Shown: one piece after another, positions 1 to 8,440 of the stretch
How positions within the stretch are numbered: the first letter of the stretch is position 1
Layout: the number at the start of each line of letters is the position of its first letter
Assembly: GCF_023534745.1 (NCBI RefSeq)
Contig: NZ_JAMHJQ010000011.1
Span: forward strand, 263,726-312,845
Length of the DNA: 49,120 nucleotides
Reading direction: 5' to 3'
Source: Streptomyces sp. 35G-GA-8
Lineage (GTDB): Bacteria > Actinomycetota > Actinomycetes > Streptomycetales > Streptomycetaceae
Program-made: the position numbers and the translations under genes
The notes under the pieces: generated by a model
Database searches by the model: none
Told to the model about the DNA's origin: nothing
Seen by the model: the letters and a program-made list of their open reading frames with translations, nothing else

Positions 1-108
1 GGCGGCCCCGAGGAAGCGCCGGCGACCCAGCCGGGCCCCGCCTTCGTCGGCCTCGACTCCCCCGCGGTCTCCGTCGCGGTCTCCCCCGCGGTCTCCGTCG
101 CCGTCCAT
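1..108 (-). CDS. N-terminus of a Tat-exported protein (cut by window edge)
   Basis: Reading from ATG at 108 toward position 1 gives 36 codons without a stop. The first 25 residues are an acidic/arginine repeat (GDGDRGGDRDGDRGG) followed by RLGRRRFLGAA, a clear twin-arginine motif (RRxFLG) at the start of a Tat signal peptide. The mature protein lies outside the window, so its function cannot be named. A GTG 30 bases upstream (138) is an in-frame alternative start. The next gene downstream on the same strand order (213-1907) is also a Tat substrate, so two exported proteins may lie side by side. Confidence 0.6.
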   Translation of the reverse strand, partial: MDGDGDRGGDRDGDRGGVEADEGGARLGRRRFLGAA

Positions 109-212
109 CGAACCCGTCCCACGCGCACGCCGGCCCACTGTGCTGTCGATACGATCCTGGGCCGGTGGGAGCCGCACGGCGACCGTGCGAGGGCCGATCA
201 GGGAGGACGGCG

Positions 213-1907
213 TCAGCGCAGCTCGCGCTGTGCCTCGTAGAGATTGCGCGGCCGCATGTCCCCGGGGCTGCCGTACGCCTCCAGCCGCGTGTGCAACTCG
301 CCCTGGAAGTCCGGCACATCGATCTGGTCGAACTCCCGCACCTCACTGATGCCGGCCGTCACGCTGTACGGGGCGATCTCGTCGATCTTGATCAGTCCCG
401 CGCGCTGGTTGGTGACGGTGATGTTCCAGTGCGCGAACCGCGCCCCGTACAGCGGTCCCGCGATCGCGTCGCCGCCGTGCCGGCCGTCGTTGCTGACGGT
501 GATCTCCGTCCGTACGTTGGCGAAGGGCATCCCCCGGTGCGTGTCGAACGTGCCCATCTCCATCCGCCCGCGCGACCAGACGTTGTAGCTGGACAGCCCC
601 TCGACATTGATGCCGTGCAGTTGTGTGCCCGCCGGCGCCGGGACCGTACGCCGCTCGATCACGAAGTCCTCGATCAGATTGTCGTGCGAGGCCTCGCGGC
701 AGTAGTACGGGTGGTGCGAGCCGCGGCCCGCGACGCGGGTATGGCGCAGGGTGCAGGCGGAGGCGCCGATCAGGCCGAAGCCGTTGTCGACATGGCGTAC
801 GACGACGTCCTCGGCCCAGCAGTCGTACGCGCACTGGAAAGCGACCCCGTTGTAGCCCTTGTCGAGGAGGTGCGGGGACTGCGGGGTCTCGACGGCCTCC
901 AGGGTCAGCCCCTCGACCCCGGAATCGGTCAGCGGGGCGACCGAGGTGGTGAACTTCGGGTCCCACTCCGGGCGCAGATCCAGCGGAAGCGGACGTTCCA
1001 GGGTGACTTCGCGACCGCGTACGGCGGTGATGCGCACCGGCCACTCGTACGGTGTGTACGACGTCAGCTTGGTCATGGCGGCCCAGTCGTACGTCTCGGT
1101 GCCGGGGCCGTCGCCCGCCATGTGCCTGAGAAGGCTGTGGTCCGCGTCGTCGGAGAGCTGGAGCAGGACGAACTGTCCGCGCCTGAGCTTCGAGGCGTCC
1201 TGGACGGTCACGGACCGGTCGCCCCGGTTGCCTCGGGCGAGGGCGGTGAGGGTGCTCCACTCGTCGCGCTCGTTGCCCGTCCAGCCCTCGCACGGCCAGT
1301 CGCTCGCCTTGATGGCGCTGGTGAGCGAGTCCCAACGCTCCTGCGGGCAGAGCCAGATGAGGCCGCCGGACCAGGACCAGCCGGATTTGTTGCCGCCGAA
1401 ACGGCTGCCGTAGGGGCCGATCAGCTCGGTCAGATTCCGGGTCGCGTACAGCTTCGTACGGTCGCTGCCCGCGCCGCGCAGGACGACGCCGCTGTGCGCG
1501 ATCCGGATCACGTCGTCGATCCGGTAGGTGCCGGGCGGGATGGAGACCGTGCCCCCGCCACGCTCCGCGGCAGCGGCGAGGGCACGGTTGATGGCGGGGG
1601 CGTCGTCCACGGAGCCGTCGCCCTTGGCGCCGTACGCGCGGACATCGGCCACGACCGGGTACCGGGGAAGGCCGCGCGCACCGGCGCGCCGGCCGGCGCG
1701 TCCTACGTACGGGATCTGCGGGTGGGTGTAGGGCGAGTCGGCGAATTCACGCCAGAGCGCGGACGTCTTCGGTGGCCTGCGCTCACTGGCCGCGGCGGGA
1801 CCCGGCAGTCCGGTGGTCATCGCTCCGGCCGTGGCGGCGACGGCGATCGCCGTGCCGAGCACCGTCCGTCGGCCAATGGCACGTGGGCGCCGGGGCTCCA
1901 TCGACAT
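213..1907 (-). CDS. Secreted right-handed beta-helix protein, pectate-lyase superfamily type
   Basis: The 564-residue product starts at the ATG at 1907, preceded by GGAGG in a good Shine-Dalgarno position; an ATG two codons later is possible. The N-terminus has a Tat motif (GRRTVLG, residues 12-18), a hydrophobic stretch and an AAAS cleavage site, so export through Tat is predicted. Around residues 70-115 is the hallmark of the pectate lyase 3 / GH28-like beta-helix family: an AYGAKGDGSVDDAPAI segment followed by GGGTVSIPPGTYRI. The rest shows the expected repetitive beta-helix composition. Such proteins bind or cleave acidic or other polysaccharides outside the cell. The exact substrate cannot be read from sequence, and no catalytic residues were assigned. 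The gene stands alone, with about 100 bases to the downstream exported-protein gene. Confidence 0.8.
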   Translation of the reverse strand: MSMEPRRPRAIGRRTVLGTAIAVAATAGAMTTGLPGPAAASERRPPKTSALWREFADSPYTHPQIPYVGRAGRRAGARGLPRYPVVADVRAYGAKGDGSVDDAPAINRALAAAAERGGGTVSIPPGTYRIDDVIRIAHSGVVLRGAGSDRTKLYATRNLTELIGPYGSRFGGNKSGWSWSGGLIWLCPQERWDSLTSAIKASDWPCEGWTGNERDEWSTLTALARGNRGDRSVTVQDASKLRRGQFVLLQLSDDADHSLLRHMAGDGPGTETYDWAAMTKLTSYTPYEWPVRITAVRGREVTLERPLPLDLRPEWDPKFTTSVAPLTDSGVEGLTLEAVETPQSPHLLDKGYNGVAFQCAYDCWAEDVVVRHVDNGFGLIGASACTLRHTRVAGRGSHHPYYCREASHDNLIEDFVIERRTVPAPAGTQLHGINVEGLSSYNVWSRGRMEMGTFDTHRGMPFANVRTEITVSNDGRHGGDAIAGPLYGARFAHWNITVTNQRAGLIKIDEIAPYSVTAGISEVREFDQIDVPDFQGELHTRLEAYGSPGDMRPRNLYEAQRELR

Positions 1908-2065
1908 GATCCCGCCTCCATATATGTGAACGATGTTCAGGTGCGCGTCTGGGAGTGAGCATGCCATGGCCCTGGGCGCCCGGGAAGATGTCGAACGCCG
2001 AGTCGTTCAGTGGGATTTCGGGCCGGACGGACACCCGGACGGACAGCCGGACGACAGGGGCCGGG

Positions 2066-2614
2066 TCAGGCCGGGGGGCGGGAAGGTCCGGACGGACCCT
2101 GGGTCAGATGGGCGAACGCGTCCAGGTTCCGGGTCGGCTCCCCCCGGGACACCCGCCACGCGTACTCCCTGCGGATCGCACTCGCGAACCCCAGCTCCAG
2201 CAGGGTGTTGAACGAACCGTCCGCCGCTTCGAGCACCGAGCCGAGCAGCCGGTCGATCTCGTCCTCGGTGACGGCGGCCAGCGGGAGTTTGCCCGTCAGA
2301 TAGATGTCCCCGAGGCCGTCGACCGCGTAACTCACCCCGTACAGCTTGAGGTTGCGCTCAAGCAGCCAGCGGTGGACGCCCGCCGCGTTCTCGTCGGGGT
2401 GCCGGATCACAAAGGCGTTGAGGGACAGCGCGTGCCGGCCCACGCGCAGGGAGCAGGTCGTGGAGAGCTTGCGGGTGCCGGGGAGGGTGACGACGTACGA
2501 GCCGGGCTCCGGGCTCTCCCACCCCAGCTCGGCGTCCTTCAGCGTCTGCTCGATGACCCGCGCGGCCCGCGCCGAGGGCGAGGAGTCCCGGGAGGTCTGC
2601 TGTCCGTCGGCCAT
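2066..2614 (-). CDS. YbjN domain protein
   Basis: The 182-residue product matches the actinobacterial YbjN / type III secretion chaperone-like family. A short charged N-terminus is followed by an alpha/beta core with typical segments such as GRHALSLNAFVIR, HRWLLERNLKLYGVSY and GDIYLTGKLPL. No catalytic motif is known; members are thought to be small cytoplasmic chaperone-like or regulatory proteins. The start at 2614 is supported by a TACGCT box six bases before the ATG, which suggests a leaderless transcript; this box lies inside the repeat array that begins behind mshA. The gene is next to mshA on the same strand, but the array separates them. The last 20 residues are low-complexity Pro/Ser/Gly. 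Confidence 0.8.
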   Translation of the reverse strand: MADGQQTSRDSSPSARAARVIEQTLKDAELGWESPEPGSYVVTLPGTRKLSTTCSLRVGRHALSLNAFVIRHPDENAAGVHRWLLERNLKLYGVSYAVDGLGDIYLTGKLPLAAVTEDEIDRLLGSVLEAADGSFNTLLELGFASAIRREYAWRVSRGEPTRNLDAFAHLTQGPSGPSRPPA

Positions 2615-2619
2615 GGGGC

Positions 2620-2737
2620 GAGCGTACGTCAGCCGTGGTGCGCGTACGCGTCAGCCGTGTGGTGCGCGTATGCGTCAGCCGTGGCGCGCGCAGGCGTCAG
2701 CCGTGGTGTACGTACGCGTCAGCCGTGGTGCGCGCGT
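2620..2737. repeat. Imperfect GTAC/GTCAGCCGTGG tandem repeats across the mshA stop codon
   Basis: About five degenerate copies of a roughly 22-bp unit, core GCGTCAGCCGTGGTGCGCGT, lie between the YbjN start and the last codons of mshA. Read on the minus strand each copy contains TGA, and the mshA stop (2719-2721) is one of these. No stable terminator hairpin was found here. Confidence 0.75.
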
Positions 2738-4062
2738 ACGGTGCGCCGGTGGTCGTGCACCGCGGCCGTGTAGACGTCGGCCGTCGCCGACGCCGCCGTG
2801 TCCCAGCCGAAGGACTGGGCGTGGCGCGCGGCCGCCGCGCCCATCCGGTCCACCAGCTCCGGGTGGTCGAGGAACTCGCGCAGCGCCCGCGCGTAGGCCG
2901 CCGGCTCACGGTCCCTGACCAGGAAACCGGTCGATCCGTCCCGTACCGCCACCGGCAGCCCGCCCACGGCCGCCGCCACCACCGGGGTGCCCACCGCCTG
3001 TGCCTCTATGGCGACCAGGCCGAAGGACTCGCTGTACGAGGGCATGACCAGCACGGACGCGGCCCGGAACCAGTCCGCGAGCCGACTCTGGCCCACCGGC
3101 GGCCGGAACTGTACGACATCGGCGATCCCGAGCCGCGCGGCGAGCTTCTGGAGCCCTTCCGGCTTCGCCAGGCCGCTGCCGCTCGGGCCGCCGACGACCG
3201 GCACGACCAGCTTCCGGCGCAGCGAGGGGTTCTGGTCCAGGAGCACGGCCACGGCGCGCAGCAGCACGTCAGGGGCCTTCAGCGGCTGGATTCGGCCCGC
3301 GAAGAGCGGGATGAAGGCGTCCTGCGGAAGCCCCAGCCGGGCACGGGCGGCGGCGCGGCCGTCGGCCGGACAGAAACACTCCAGGTTCACCCCCGGATGG
3401 ACGACGGCGGCCTTGGCCGGGTCCGCGTCGTAGAAGCGGACCAGCTCCGCGGCCTCCTCGTCCGTATTGGCGATCAGCCGGTCGGCGGCCCGCACGATCT
3501 GGGTCTCGCCGATGACCCGGGCCGCGGGCTCGGGCCGGTCGCCCTCCGCGAGCGCGGCGTTCTTGACCTTCGCCATGGTGTGCATGGCGTGGACGAGCGG
3601 GACGCCCCACCGCTCGGAGGCGAGCCAGCCGACATGGCCGGACAGCCAGTAGTGGGAGTGGACCAGGTCGTAGTAGCCGGGGCGCTGGCCGGCCCATGCC
3701 TGCATCACGCCGTGCGTGAAGGCGCAGAGCTGGGCGGGCAGCTCCTCCTTGGCCAGGCCCTCGTACGGGCCGGCGTCCACATGCCGTACGAGCACCCCGG
3801 GCGCCAGCTCGACCGCCGGGTCCAGGCCGCCTGTGGTGGCGCGGGTGAAGATCTCCACCTCGATGTCGATGGCGGCCAGCCGCTTCGCCAGCTCGACGAT
3901 ATAGACGTTCATGCCGCCCGCGTCGCCCGTCCCCGGCTGGTGCAGCGGGGAGGTGTGGACGCTGAGCATGGCGATCCGGCGTGGCCGGCGATGCTGGCCG
4001 GGGAGCCTGAGACGGGGCGGTCCCACGAACGTGCCTGCGATACGGGACACGTACTGGCTCAC
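2719..4062 (-). CDS. mshA: D-inositol-3-phosphate glycosyltransferase MshA
   Basis: MshA transfers N-acetylglucosamine from UDP-GlcNAc to 1D-myo-inositol 3-phosphate, the first committed step of mycothiol synthesis in the cytoplasm. The 447-residue product has the GT4 two-domain fold: an N-terminal [21 protein letters not shown] segment (about residues 34-54, inositol phosphate and donor binding), HSHYWLSG, and the C-terminal [10 protein letters not shown] motif (from about 345) whose glutamate contacts the UDP-sugar. I chose the GTG at 4062 because GAGAGGA precedes it and the protein then begins VSQYVSR, as I recall for S. coelicolor MshA (SCO4204). An open frame runs further upstream to 4155 but has no support. 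The stop codon lies inside a tandem repeat. The divergent neighbour is a methyltransferase gene. Confidence 0.95.
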   Translation of the reverse strand: MSQYVSRIAGTFVGPPRLRLPGQHRRPRRIAMLSVHTSPLHQPGTGDAGGMNVYIVELAKRLAAIDIEVEIFTRATTGGLDPAVELAPGVLVRHVDAGPYEGLAKEELPAQLCAFTHGVMQAWAGQRPGYYDLVHSHYWLSGHVGWLASERWGVPLVHAMHTMAKVKNAALAEGDRPEPAARVIGETQIVRAADRLIANTDEEAAELVRFYDADPAKAAVVHPGVNLECFCPADGRAAARARLGLPQDAFIPLFAGRIQPLKAPDVLLRAVAVLLDQNPSLRRKLVVPVVGGPSGSGLAKPEGLQKLAARLGIADVVQFRPPVGQSRLADWFRAASVLVMPSYSESFGLVAIEAQAVGTPVVAAAVGGLPVAVRDGSTGFLVRDREPAAYARALREFLDHPELVDRMGAAAARHAQSFGWDTAASATADVYTAAVHDHRRTVRAHHG

Positions 4063-4218
4063 GTCTACGGTCCTCTCGCGCGGAGATTCGGAGCACGGCG
4101 AAAAGAGGGTTGTCGCGCCCTCCGAGCCCCACAACAGCGGAATCACCTCCAGCATTTCCGTTTTGCCAAATCATTACCGGCGACCGCTCAACCGTCCCGG
4201 GTGGTTACGCTCGTCCCC

Positions 4219-5037
4219 ATGGCGCCCGCGACCTCCCGTTCTCCCCGCCCGGTGGGCACGGTGACCCGCGGCACCACCCACCAGAACCGGCTGCGCCGCA
4301 TGGACCGGTGGATCGCCGCCACGCACGGCCCCGCGCTGCGCCGCTCGGCGGCACCGGTCGTGGTGGATCTGGGGTACGGCGCGGCCCCCTGGACGGCGGT
4401 CGAGCTGCTGCGGCGGCTGCGCACGGCGGAGCCGCGTACCGAAGTCGTCGGCGTCGAGATAGATCCCGCCCGGGTCGCCGCCGCGCGCCCGTACGAGCGC
4501 GACGGGCTCCGGTTCCGGCACGGCGGCTTCGAGGTCCCGCTCCCCGGGGGCGCCCGCCCGGTGCTCATCCGCGCGGCCAATGTGCTGCGGCAGTACGACG
4601 AGGACGACGTCGCCGCGGTCTGGGCGCGGCTGTGCGGCCGGCTCGCGCCCGGCGGACTGCTGGTCGAGGGGACGTGCGACGAGATCGGCCGGCGGCATGT
4701 GTGGGTCGCGCTCGGCCCCGAGGGGCCGCGGACGGTGACGTTCGCGACCCGGCTCGGCTCGCTGGAGCGGCCCTCCGATCTGGCCGAGCGGCTGCCGAAG
4801 GCGCTGATCCACCGCAATGTGCCGGGTGAGCCGGTCCACGCCTTCCTGCGCGATTTCGACCGGGCGTGGGCGGCGGCGGCTCCCTACGCCTCGCTGGGCG
4901 CGCGGCAGCGGTGGATCAGGGCCGTACGGGATCTGGCGGCCGACTGGCCGCTCGCGGACGATCCGCGCAGACGGCGGCAGGGTGAGGTGACGGTGAACTG
5001 GTCGGCGCTCGCGCCCGGTTCGGGCAGCGGGGGCTGA
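4219..5037 (+). CDS. Class I SAM-dependent methyltransferase-like protein
   Basis: The 272-residue protein has a Rossmann-type methyltransferase core: VVVDLGYGAAPWTAVELL (motif I, though the usual GxGxG is changed to DLGYGAAP), EVVGVEIDPARV (acidic motif II, about residue 75), and LAPGGLLVEGTCDE (post-motif). It sits divergent from mshA, a pairing I recall from other Streptomyces. The substrate is unknown, and the altered motif I leaves open whether it still binds S-adenosylmethionine. ATG 4219 is preceded by TACGCT seven bases upstream, pointing to a leaderless mRNA. A much longer open frame extends upstream to 2635 but overlaps mshA antisense and is not real. The C-terminus is Gly/Ser rich. 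Confidence 0.85.
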   Translation: MAPATSRSPRPVGTVTRGTTHQNRLRRMDRWIAATHGPALRRSAAPVVVDLGYGAAPWTAVELLRRLRTAEPRTEVVGVEIDPARVAAARPYERDGLRFRHGGFEVPLPGGARPVLIRAANVLRQYDEDDVAAVWARLCGRLAPGGLLVEGTCDEIGRRHVWVALGPEGPRTVTFATRLGSLERPSDLAERLPKALIHRNVPGEPVHAFLRDFDRAWAAAAPYASLGARQRWIRAVRDLAADWPLADDPRRRRQGEVTVNWSALAPGSGSGG

Positions 5038-5235
5038 CCCGGGGAACATACGCGGCTGCCCGTTCGTCCTCATCGCGTCGGGTGCTTCCCGGGTGATTCC
5101 TGTGAGATGCCCGGATCCCTCTGTCCCTTTGACCGAGGGCATGACACGATCACGGCGTCAGAACCGGTTGTTGACGATACGTCAGATTCGTGACTGGCCT
5201 ACCGCGCGGTGGGGTTGGCTCGGAGGGGGAGCTTG

Positions 5236-6336
5236 GTGAACCGACGTCGCAGTGTCGCTGCCGCCATCACCGTGGTCTGCGCACTCACCGTACTGGCGTC
5301 GCCGGCCTTGACGAACGGGGCGTACGCGGCCCCGGGCCCCACACCGTCCGGGTCGGCCGTCGCGCCGCCACCGGTCGAACTCCCGCCCGGCGCCGGGTCG
5401 AAGAAGTCCCTCGAAGACATCCGCAAGGAGATCGAGGCCCTTTACCAGAAGGCCGCGTCCGCCACCGACGCGTACAACCTCGCCGAGGAAGAGACCAAGA
5501 AGCAGTCGGCCGAGGTCATCGAGCTGGCGGAGGACATCGTCACCGGCCAGCTGCGGATCGACGAGCTGAAGAAGCGCGCGGGCGCCGCCGCCCGCGCGCA
5601 GTACAGGGGCGGCGGGCTGCCGCCCGAGGCGCAGTTGGTGCTCACCAGCGATCCGCAGCTCTTCCTGGACGCGGTGGGACGAATACAGCAGGGCCAGAAG
5701 GCCACCCACGATCTCATCGACGAGCTCTCCCGGGCGCAGGAAGACCTCAAGACGTACACCGCGGACGCCTCCACGCAGTGGCAGCGGCTGGAGGCCGGGC
5801 GGGTCAAGAAGGAGAAGGCGAAGAAGGAGATCACGGAGCGGATCGCCGCCGCCAAGAAGCTCGAAGCGAGCCTGGAGAAGGAAGAGCGGGCGCGGCTGGC
5901 GCTGCTGGAGAGCGACGCGGCGCGAAGGGCGCAGACGGCCTGGCTCGGTTCCGGCGCGCTGAAGGACATCAACCGCTCGTCCAGCGAGCGGGGCAAGAAG
6001 GCGATCACGTTCGCGACCGAGCAGATCGGCAAGCCGTATGTCTGGGGCGCGGAGGGACCGGACTCGTACGACTGCTCGGGGCTCACCTCCCAGGCGTGGG
6101 CGGCGGCAGGGCGGCCCATCCCGCGCACCTCGCAGGAGCAGTGGCGGCTGCTGCCCAGGATCGACATCAAGGACATGCGCCCCGGCGATCTGATCATTTA
6201 CCACCAGGACGCGAGCCATGTCGGGATGTACATCGGGGACGGCGCGATCGTGCACTCGCCGCGTCCCGGCAGGAATGTGACGTTGGCGGGGGCGGGCTCG
6301 ATGCAGATCCTCGGGGTCGTACGCCCGGACAAATAG
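5236..6336 (+). CDS. Secreted NlpC/P60 peptidoglycan endopeptidase
   Basis: The 366-residue product is predicted to cut peptide cross-links of peptidoglycan outside the membrane. A Sec signal peptide (VNRRR then a hydrophobic stretch ending near AYA, residues 1-32) is followed by a Pro/Gly linker, a long charged coiled coil (about 55-240, rich in E, K, A and Q), and a C-terminal NlpC/P60 domain. Catalytic Cys280 lies in YDCSGL, His328 in SHVGMYIG and a third polar residue, His340, in IVHSP, so the triad is intact. The start is the GTG at 5236, preceded by GGAGGGGGAG; an in-frame GTG at 5209 has no ribosome site. The architecture matches Streptomyces and mycobacterial RipA-like hydrolases. No c-di-AMP riboswitch was seen in the 198-base upstream gap. 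Confidence 0.93.
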   Translation: MNRRRSVAAAITVVCALTVLASPALTNGAYAAPGPTPSGSAVAPPPVELPPGAGSKKSLEDIRKEIEALYQKAASATDAYNLAEEETKKQSAEVIELAEDIVTGQLRIDELKKRAGAAARAQYRGGGLPPEAQLVLTSDPQLFLDAVGRIQQGQKATHDLIDELSRAQEDLKTYTADASTQWQRLEAGRVKKEKAKKEITERIAAAKKLEASLEKEERARLALLESDAARRAQTAWLGSGALKDINRSSSERGKKAITFATEQIGKPYVWGAEGPDSYDCSGLTSQAWAAAGRPIPRTSQEQWRLLPRIDIKDMRPGDLIIYHQDASHVGMYIGDGAIVHSPRPGRNVTLAGAGSMQILGVVRPDK

Positions 6337-6673
6337 GGGCGATCGGGGCCGACCTGCCTCGTACGGACACATCAACGCGGCACACACCGGCTCGGTACGC
6401 CCACTCGATGCGCCGACTCGCGCACCCGGGAGCGAGCCGGGGCGGTCGTACGTGCTGCCGTAGCCGCCGTACGTGCTGCCGTACGTGATGTTTGTCATGG
6501 CCGCAGAGCGCCCGATCGCGCCGGATGCGTGACGGGAAGCGGCATATGACACCGGCTCTTCGCCTGAACGCCATTCCGCTGGGGCCGCGGCTAACGCTAT
6601 GGTCCCCGTCTGGTGAGGCGTCGATCGTCGCCCCGCCCGCGCCCTCGGGGGGAGGGAAAGGAAGACCAGACCG
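6337..6673. other. Intergenic region with small GTAC repeats
   Basis: This 337-base gap between two plus-strand genes holds no convincing gene. Around 6449-6490 is a short repeat (CGTACGTGCTGCCGTA twice). Near the right end, TAACGCTATGGT (about 6592-6603) could be a promoter -10 region for the phosphatase gene, and GGGGGAGGGAAAGGAAG supplies a ribosome site. A minus-strand open stretch starting at 6498 was considered and rejected. Confidence 0.4.
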
Positions 6674-7927
6674 ATGCCCGTACCCGTACCCGTTCCGCGG
6701 CAGCGCACAGGTTCGACCGTGGAGAGGCACCCCGCGGCGGAGACCGCCAAGGGCGGTGACCTCGTCCTGCTGGTCATCGAGGACGACCCGGCCGACATCT
6801 TCACCGCGCCGGAGCCGCCGGAGGGGACCGGCACGCGGCTGCGTATCCGTACCGCCCGCAACCTCACCGAGGCCGAGCGGCTGCTGACCGACGACATCCA
6901 CTGCATCCTGGTGGATCTCGCCCTGCCGGGCAGGAACGACAGCGACGAACTGGCCCCGCTGAAGCACCTCCTGCGGCTCGCACCGCACCACGCCGTACTC
7001 GCGCTGGCGGCGGAGGGTGACGCCGAGCGCGCCGCCGCGGCGGTACGGGTCGGCGCCCAGGACTATCTGTTCCGCGACGAGCTGGACGGACGGCTGCTGA
7101 GCCGAGCCATCCGGTACGCCGTCGAGCGCAAGCGGGCGGATGTCGCGCAGCGCCAGCTGACCGAGTCCCGGCTGCGCGCCCAGGAGAACGCCCGGCTGGA
7201 GCGCGGGCTGCTGCCCACTCCGCTGCTCCAGGGCTCGGAACTGAGCTTCGCTGCCCGCTACCGGCCCGGCCGCTCCCGGGCCCTGCTCGGCGGGGACTTC
7301 TACGACACGGTCCGTACGCCGGACGGCACGGTGCACGCGATGATCGGCGACGTCTGCGGCCATGGCCCCGACGAGGCGGCGCTCGGCGTGGAGCTGCGGA
7401 TCGCGTGGCGGGCGCTGACGCTGGCGGGGCTCTGCGGCGACCAGCTGCTCTCCACGCTCCAGGAGGTCCTGGAGCACGAGCGGGAGAGCGAGGAGATCTT
7501 CGCGACGCTCTGCACGGTCGACATCGCGCCGGACGGCCGCCGTGCGGGCCTCTGCCTGGCGGGTCATCCATCACCGCTGGTCACCCGCCGGGGGCGGGCG
7601 GCGCAGCTGCTGCCGCACGAGGAGGGCGGCCCGGCCCTGGGGCTGCTGCCGCGCGCACGCTGGCCGCGCCGGCAGGTCGAGCTGGGCGGGTCATGGAGCC
7701 TGATGATGTACACGGACGGCCTGATCGAGGGCCGGATCGCCCCCGACGCGAAACAGCGTCTCGGTCAGGAGGGCCTGGTCGAGATGGTCAGCCGCCAGCT
7801 GGCCGAGGGCCTGAGCGGTGACGACCTGCTGGAGGCGGCGGTGGCGCGGGCACGCGAACTGAACGGCGGGGAGCTGACCGACGACGTGGCGGTCCTGCTG
7901 CTGGGGCGGGGCGGCGCGCGGACCTGA
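6674..7927 (+). CDS. Receiver domain fused to SpoIIE/PP2C-type serine phosphatase
   Basis: The 417-residue cytoplasmic protein joins an N-terminal response-regulator receiver (about 29-150; acidic pocket IEDDPAD, phospho-acceptor Asp81 in CILVDLALPG) through a short helical linker (about 150-190, ERKRADVAQRQLTESRLRAQENARLERGLLP) to a SpoIIE-type PPM phosphatase domain. Metal-binding motifs are visible as GGDFYD, IGDVCGHG and DGLIEG, followed by LTDDVAVLLL. Such RsbU-like phosphatases dephosphorylate anti-anti-sigma factors and so release alternative sigma factors. The likely partner (an STAS-domain protein) is not in the window. ATG 6674 has a strong purine-rich ribosome site. The first residues are a PVPVPVP repeat encoded by repeated DNA. 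No cognate histidine kinase is adjacent, so the receiver is an orphan. Confidence 0.92.
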   Translation: MPVPVPVPRQRTGSTVERHPAAETAKGGDLVLLVIEDDPADIFTAPEPPEGTGTRLRIRTARNLTEAERLLTDDIHCILVDLALPGRNDSDELAPLKHLLRLAPHHAVLALAAEGDAERAAAAVRVGAQDYLFRDELDGRLLSRAIRYAVERKRADVAQRQLTESRLRAQENARLERGLLPTPLLQGSELSFAARYRPGRSRALLGGDFYDTVRTPDGTVHAMIGDVCGHGPDEAALGVELRIAWRALTLAGLCGDQLLSTLQEVLEHERESEEIFATLCTVDIAPDGRRAGLCLAGHPSPLVTRRGRAAQLLPHEEGGPALGLLPRARWPRRQVELGGSWSLMMYTDGLIEGRIAPDAKQRLGQEGLVEMVSRQLAEGLSGDDLLEAAVARARELNGGELTDDVAVLLLGRGGART

Positions 7928-7976
7928 CCGCGTACCCGATCCGCGTACCCGCGCGTGGCCCGCGATTCTTGTTTGC

Positions 7977-8315
7977 CTAACGGCCGCCGTTGTAGGGCCC
8001 GTAAGGACCGTCACTGCTGGAGCCGCCGCCTCGGCTTCCACCGCCACCGGAGATCGCGTGGATGGCCGGCCGTACGTCGACCATGAAGACGATCGTGGCG
8101 ACGAGCCCGGCGATCTGGAGGAACAGCATCGGTACGAAGAGGTTCACGGCGACCGTGACACCGAGAATGATCAGCCAGAACTTCTTCGTCTGCTTGTCCG
8201 CCGCGCGATAGGCGTCCTCACGAGCCGTGGCGGAGAGGAACAGCGCGATGATGGCCAGAACGAGCATGGCCAGATTGAGCAGCCAGAGAAGAGTGCCGAA
8301 TCCTTCGAGCAACAT
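7977..8315 (-). CDS. DUF2516 family small membrane protein
   Basis: The product has about 112 residues with three predicted membrane segments (LLWLLNLAMLVLAIIALFL, FWLIILGVTVAVNLFVPMLFL, IAGLVATIVFMVDV) and a soluble Gly/Ser-rich tail ending PYGPYNGGR. It matches DUF2516, a family of unknown function whose gene in mycobacteria (Rv0476) lies directly behind hbhA. The same order holds here. I prefer ATG 8315, which has AGGCGG upstream, over the in-frame GTG at 8324. A perfect hairpin at 8378-8408 lies between this gene and the HbhA-like gene upstream, so it may have its own promoter or receive only partial read-through. Confidence 0.85.
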   Translation of the reverse strand: MLLEGFGTLLWLLNLAMLVLAIIALFLSATAREDAYRAADKQTKKFWLIILGVTVAVNLFVPMLFLQIAGLVATIVFMVDVRPAIHAISGGGGSRGGGSSSDGPYGPYNGGR

Positions 8316-8377
8316 GCGGAGCACCGCCTAAGGGGTGGAGGAGACGTCGCGGCCCGTACGCCAAGGTACCTGGATAA

Positions 8378-8408
8378 CGGGCCGGGCACCCCCGAGGTGC
8401 CCGGCCCG
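8378..8408 (-). terminator. 13-bp perfect hairpin behind the HbhA-like gene
   Basis: CGGGCCGGGCACC (8378-8390) pairs perfectly with GGTGCCCGGCCCG (8396-8408) around a 5-base loop. It lies 32 bases after the stop of the HbhA-like gene and before the DUF2516 gene. There is no clear U-tract, as is usual in Streptomyces, so it may attenuate rather than stop transcription fully. Confidence 0.75.
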
Positions 8409-8440
8409 CCTCTCTCGCGGGTGTGCGGGTTCGCGGCCGG

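Noticed and set aside
165-1958. 597-codon plus-strand frame opposite the beta-helix gene
   Set aside because: Composition is typical of an antisense shadow in high-GC DNA (Arg, Val, Gly, Pro), while the minus strand has a Tat signal and family motifs.
2635-4218. Very long plus-strand frame leading into the methyltransferase gene
   Set aside because: It is antisense to mshA, has Arg/Gly-rich shadow composition and no homology; the leaderless ATG at 4219 explains the gene.
5038-5235. c-di-AMP (ydaO) riboswitch before the NlpC/P60 gene
   Set aside because: The conserved riboswitch core sequences known from Streptomyces cell-wall hydrolase leaders could not be found in this 198-base gap.
6250-6498. 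Minus-strand open frame from ATG 6498 with a YGSTYGGYGSTY start
   Set aside because: No ribosome site or -10 box precedes it, its continuation runs antisense through the NlpC/P60 gene, and the Tyr/Gly/Ser pattern follows from a DNA repeat (CGTACGTGCTGC).
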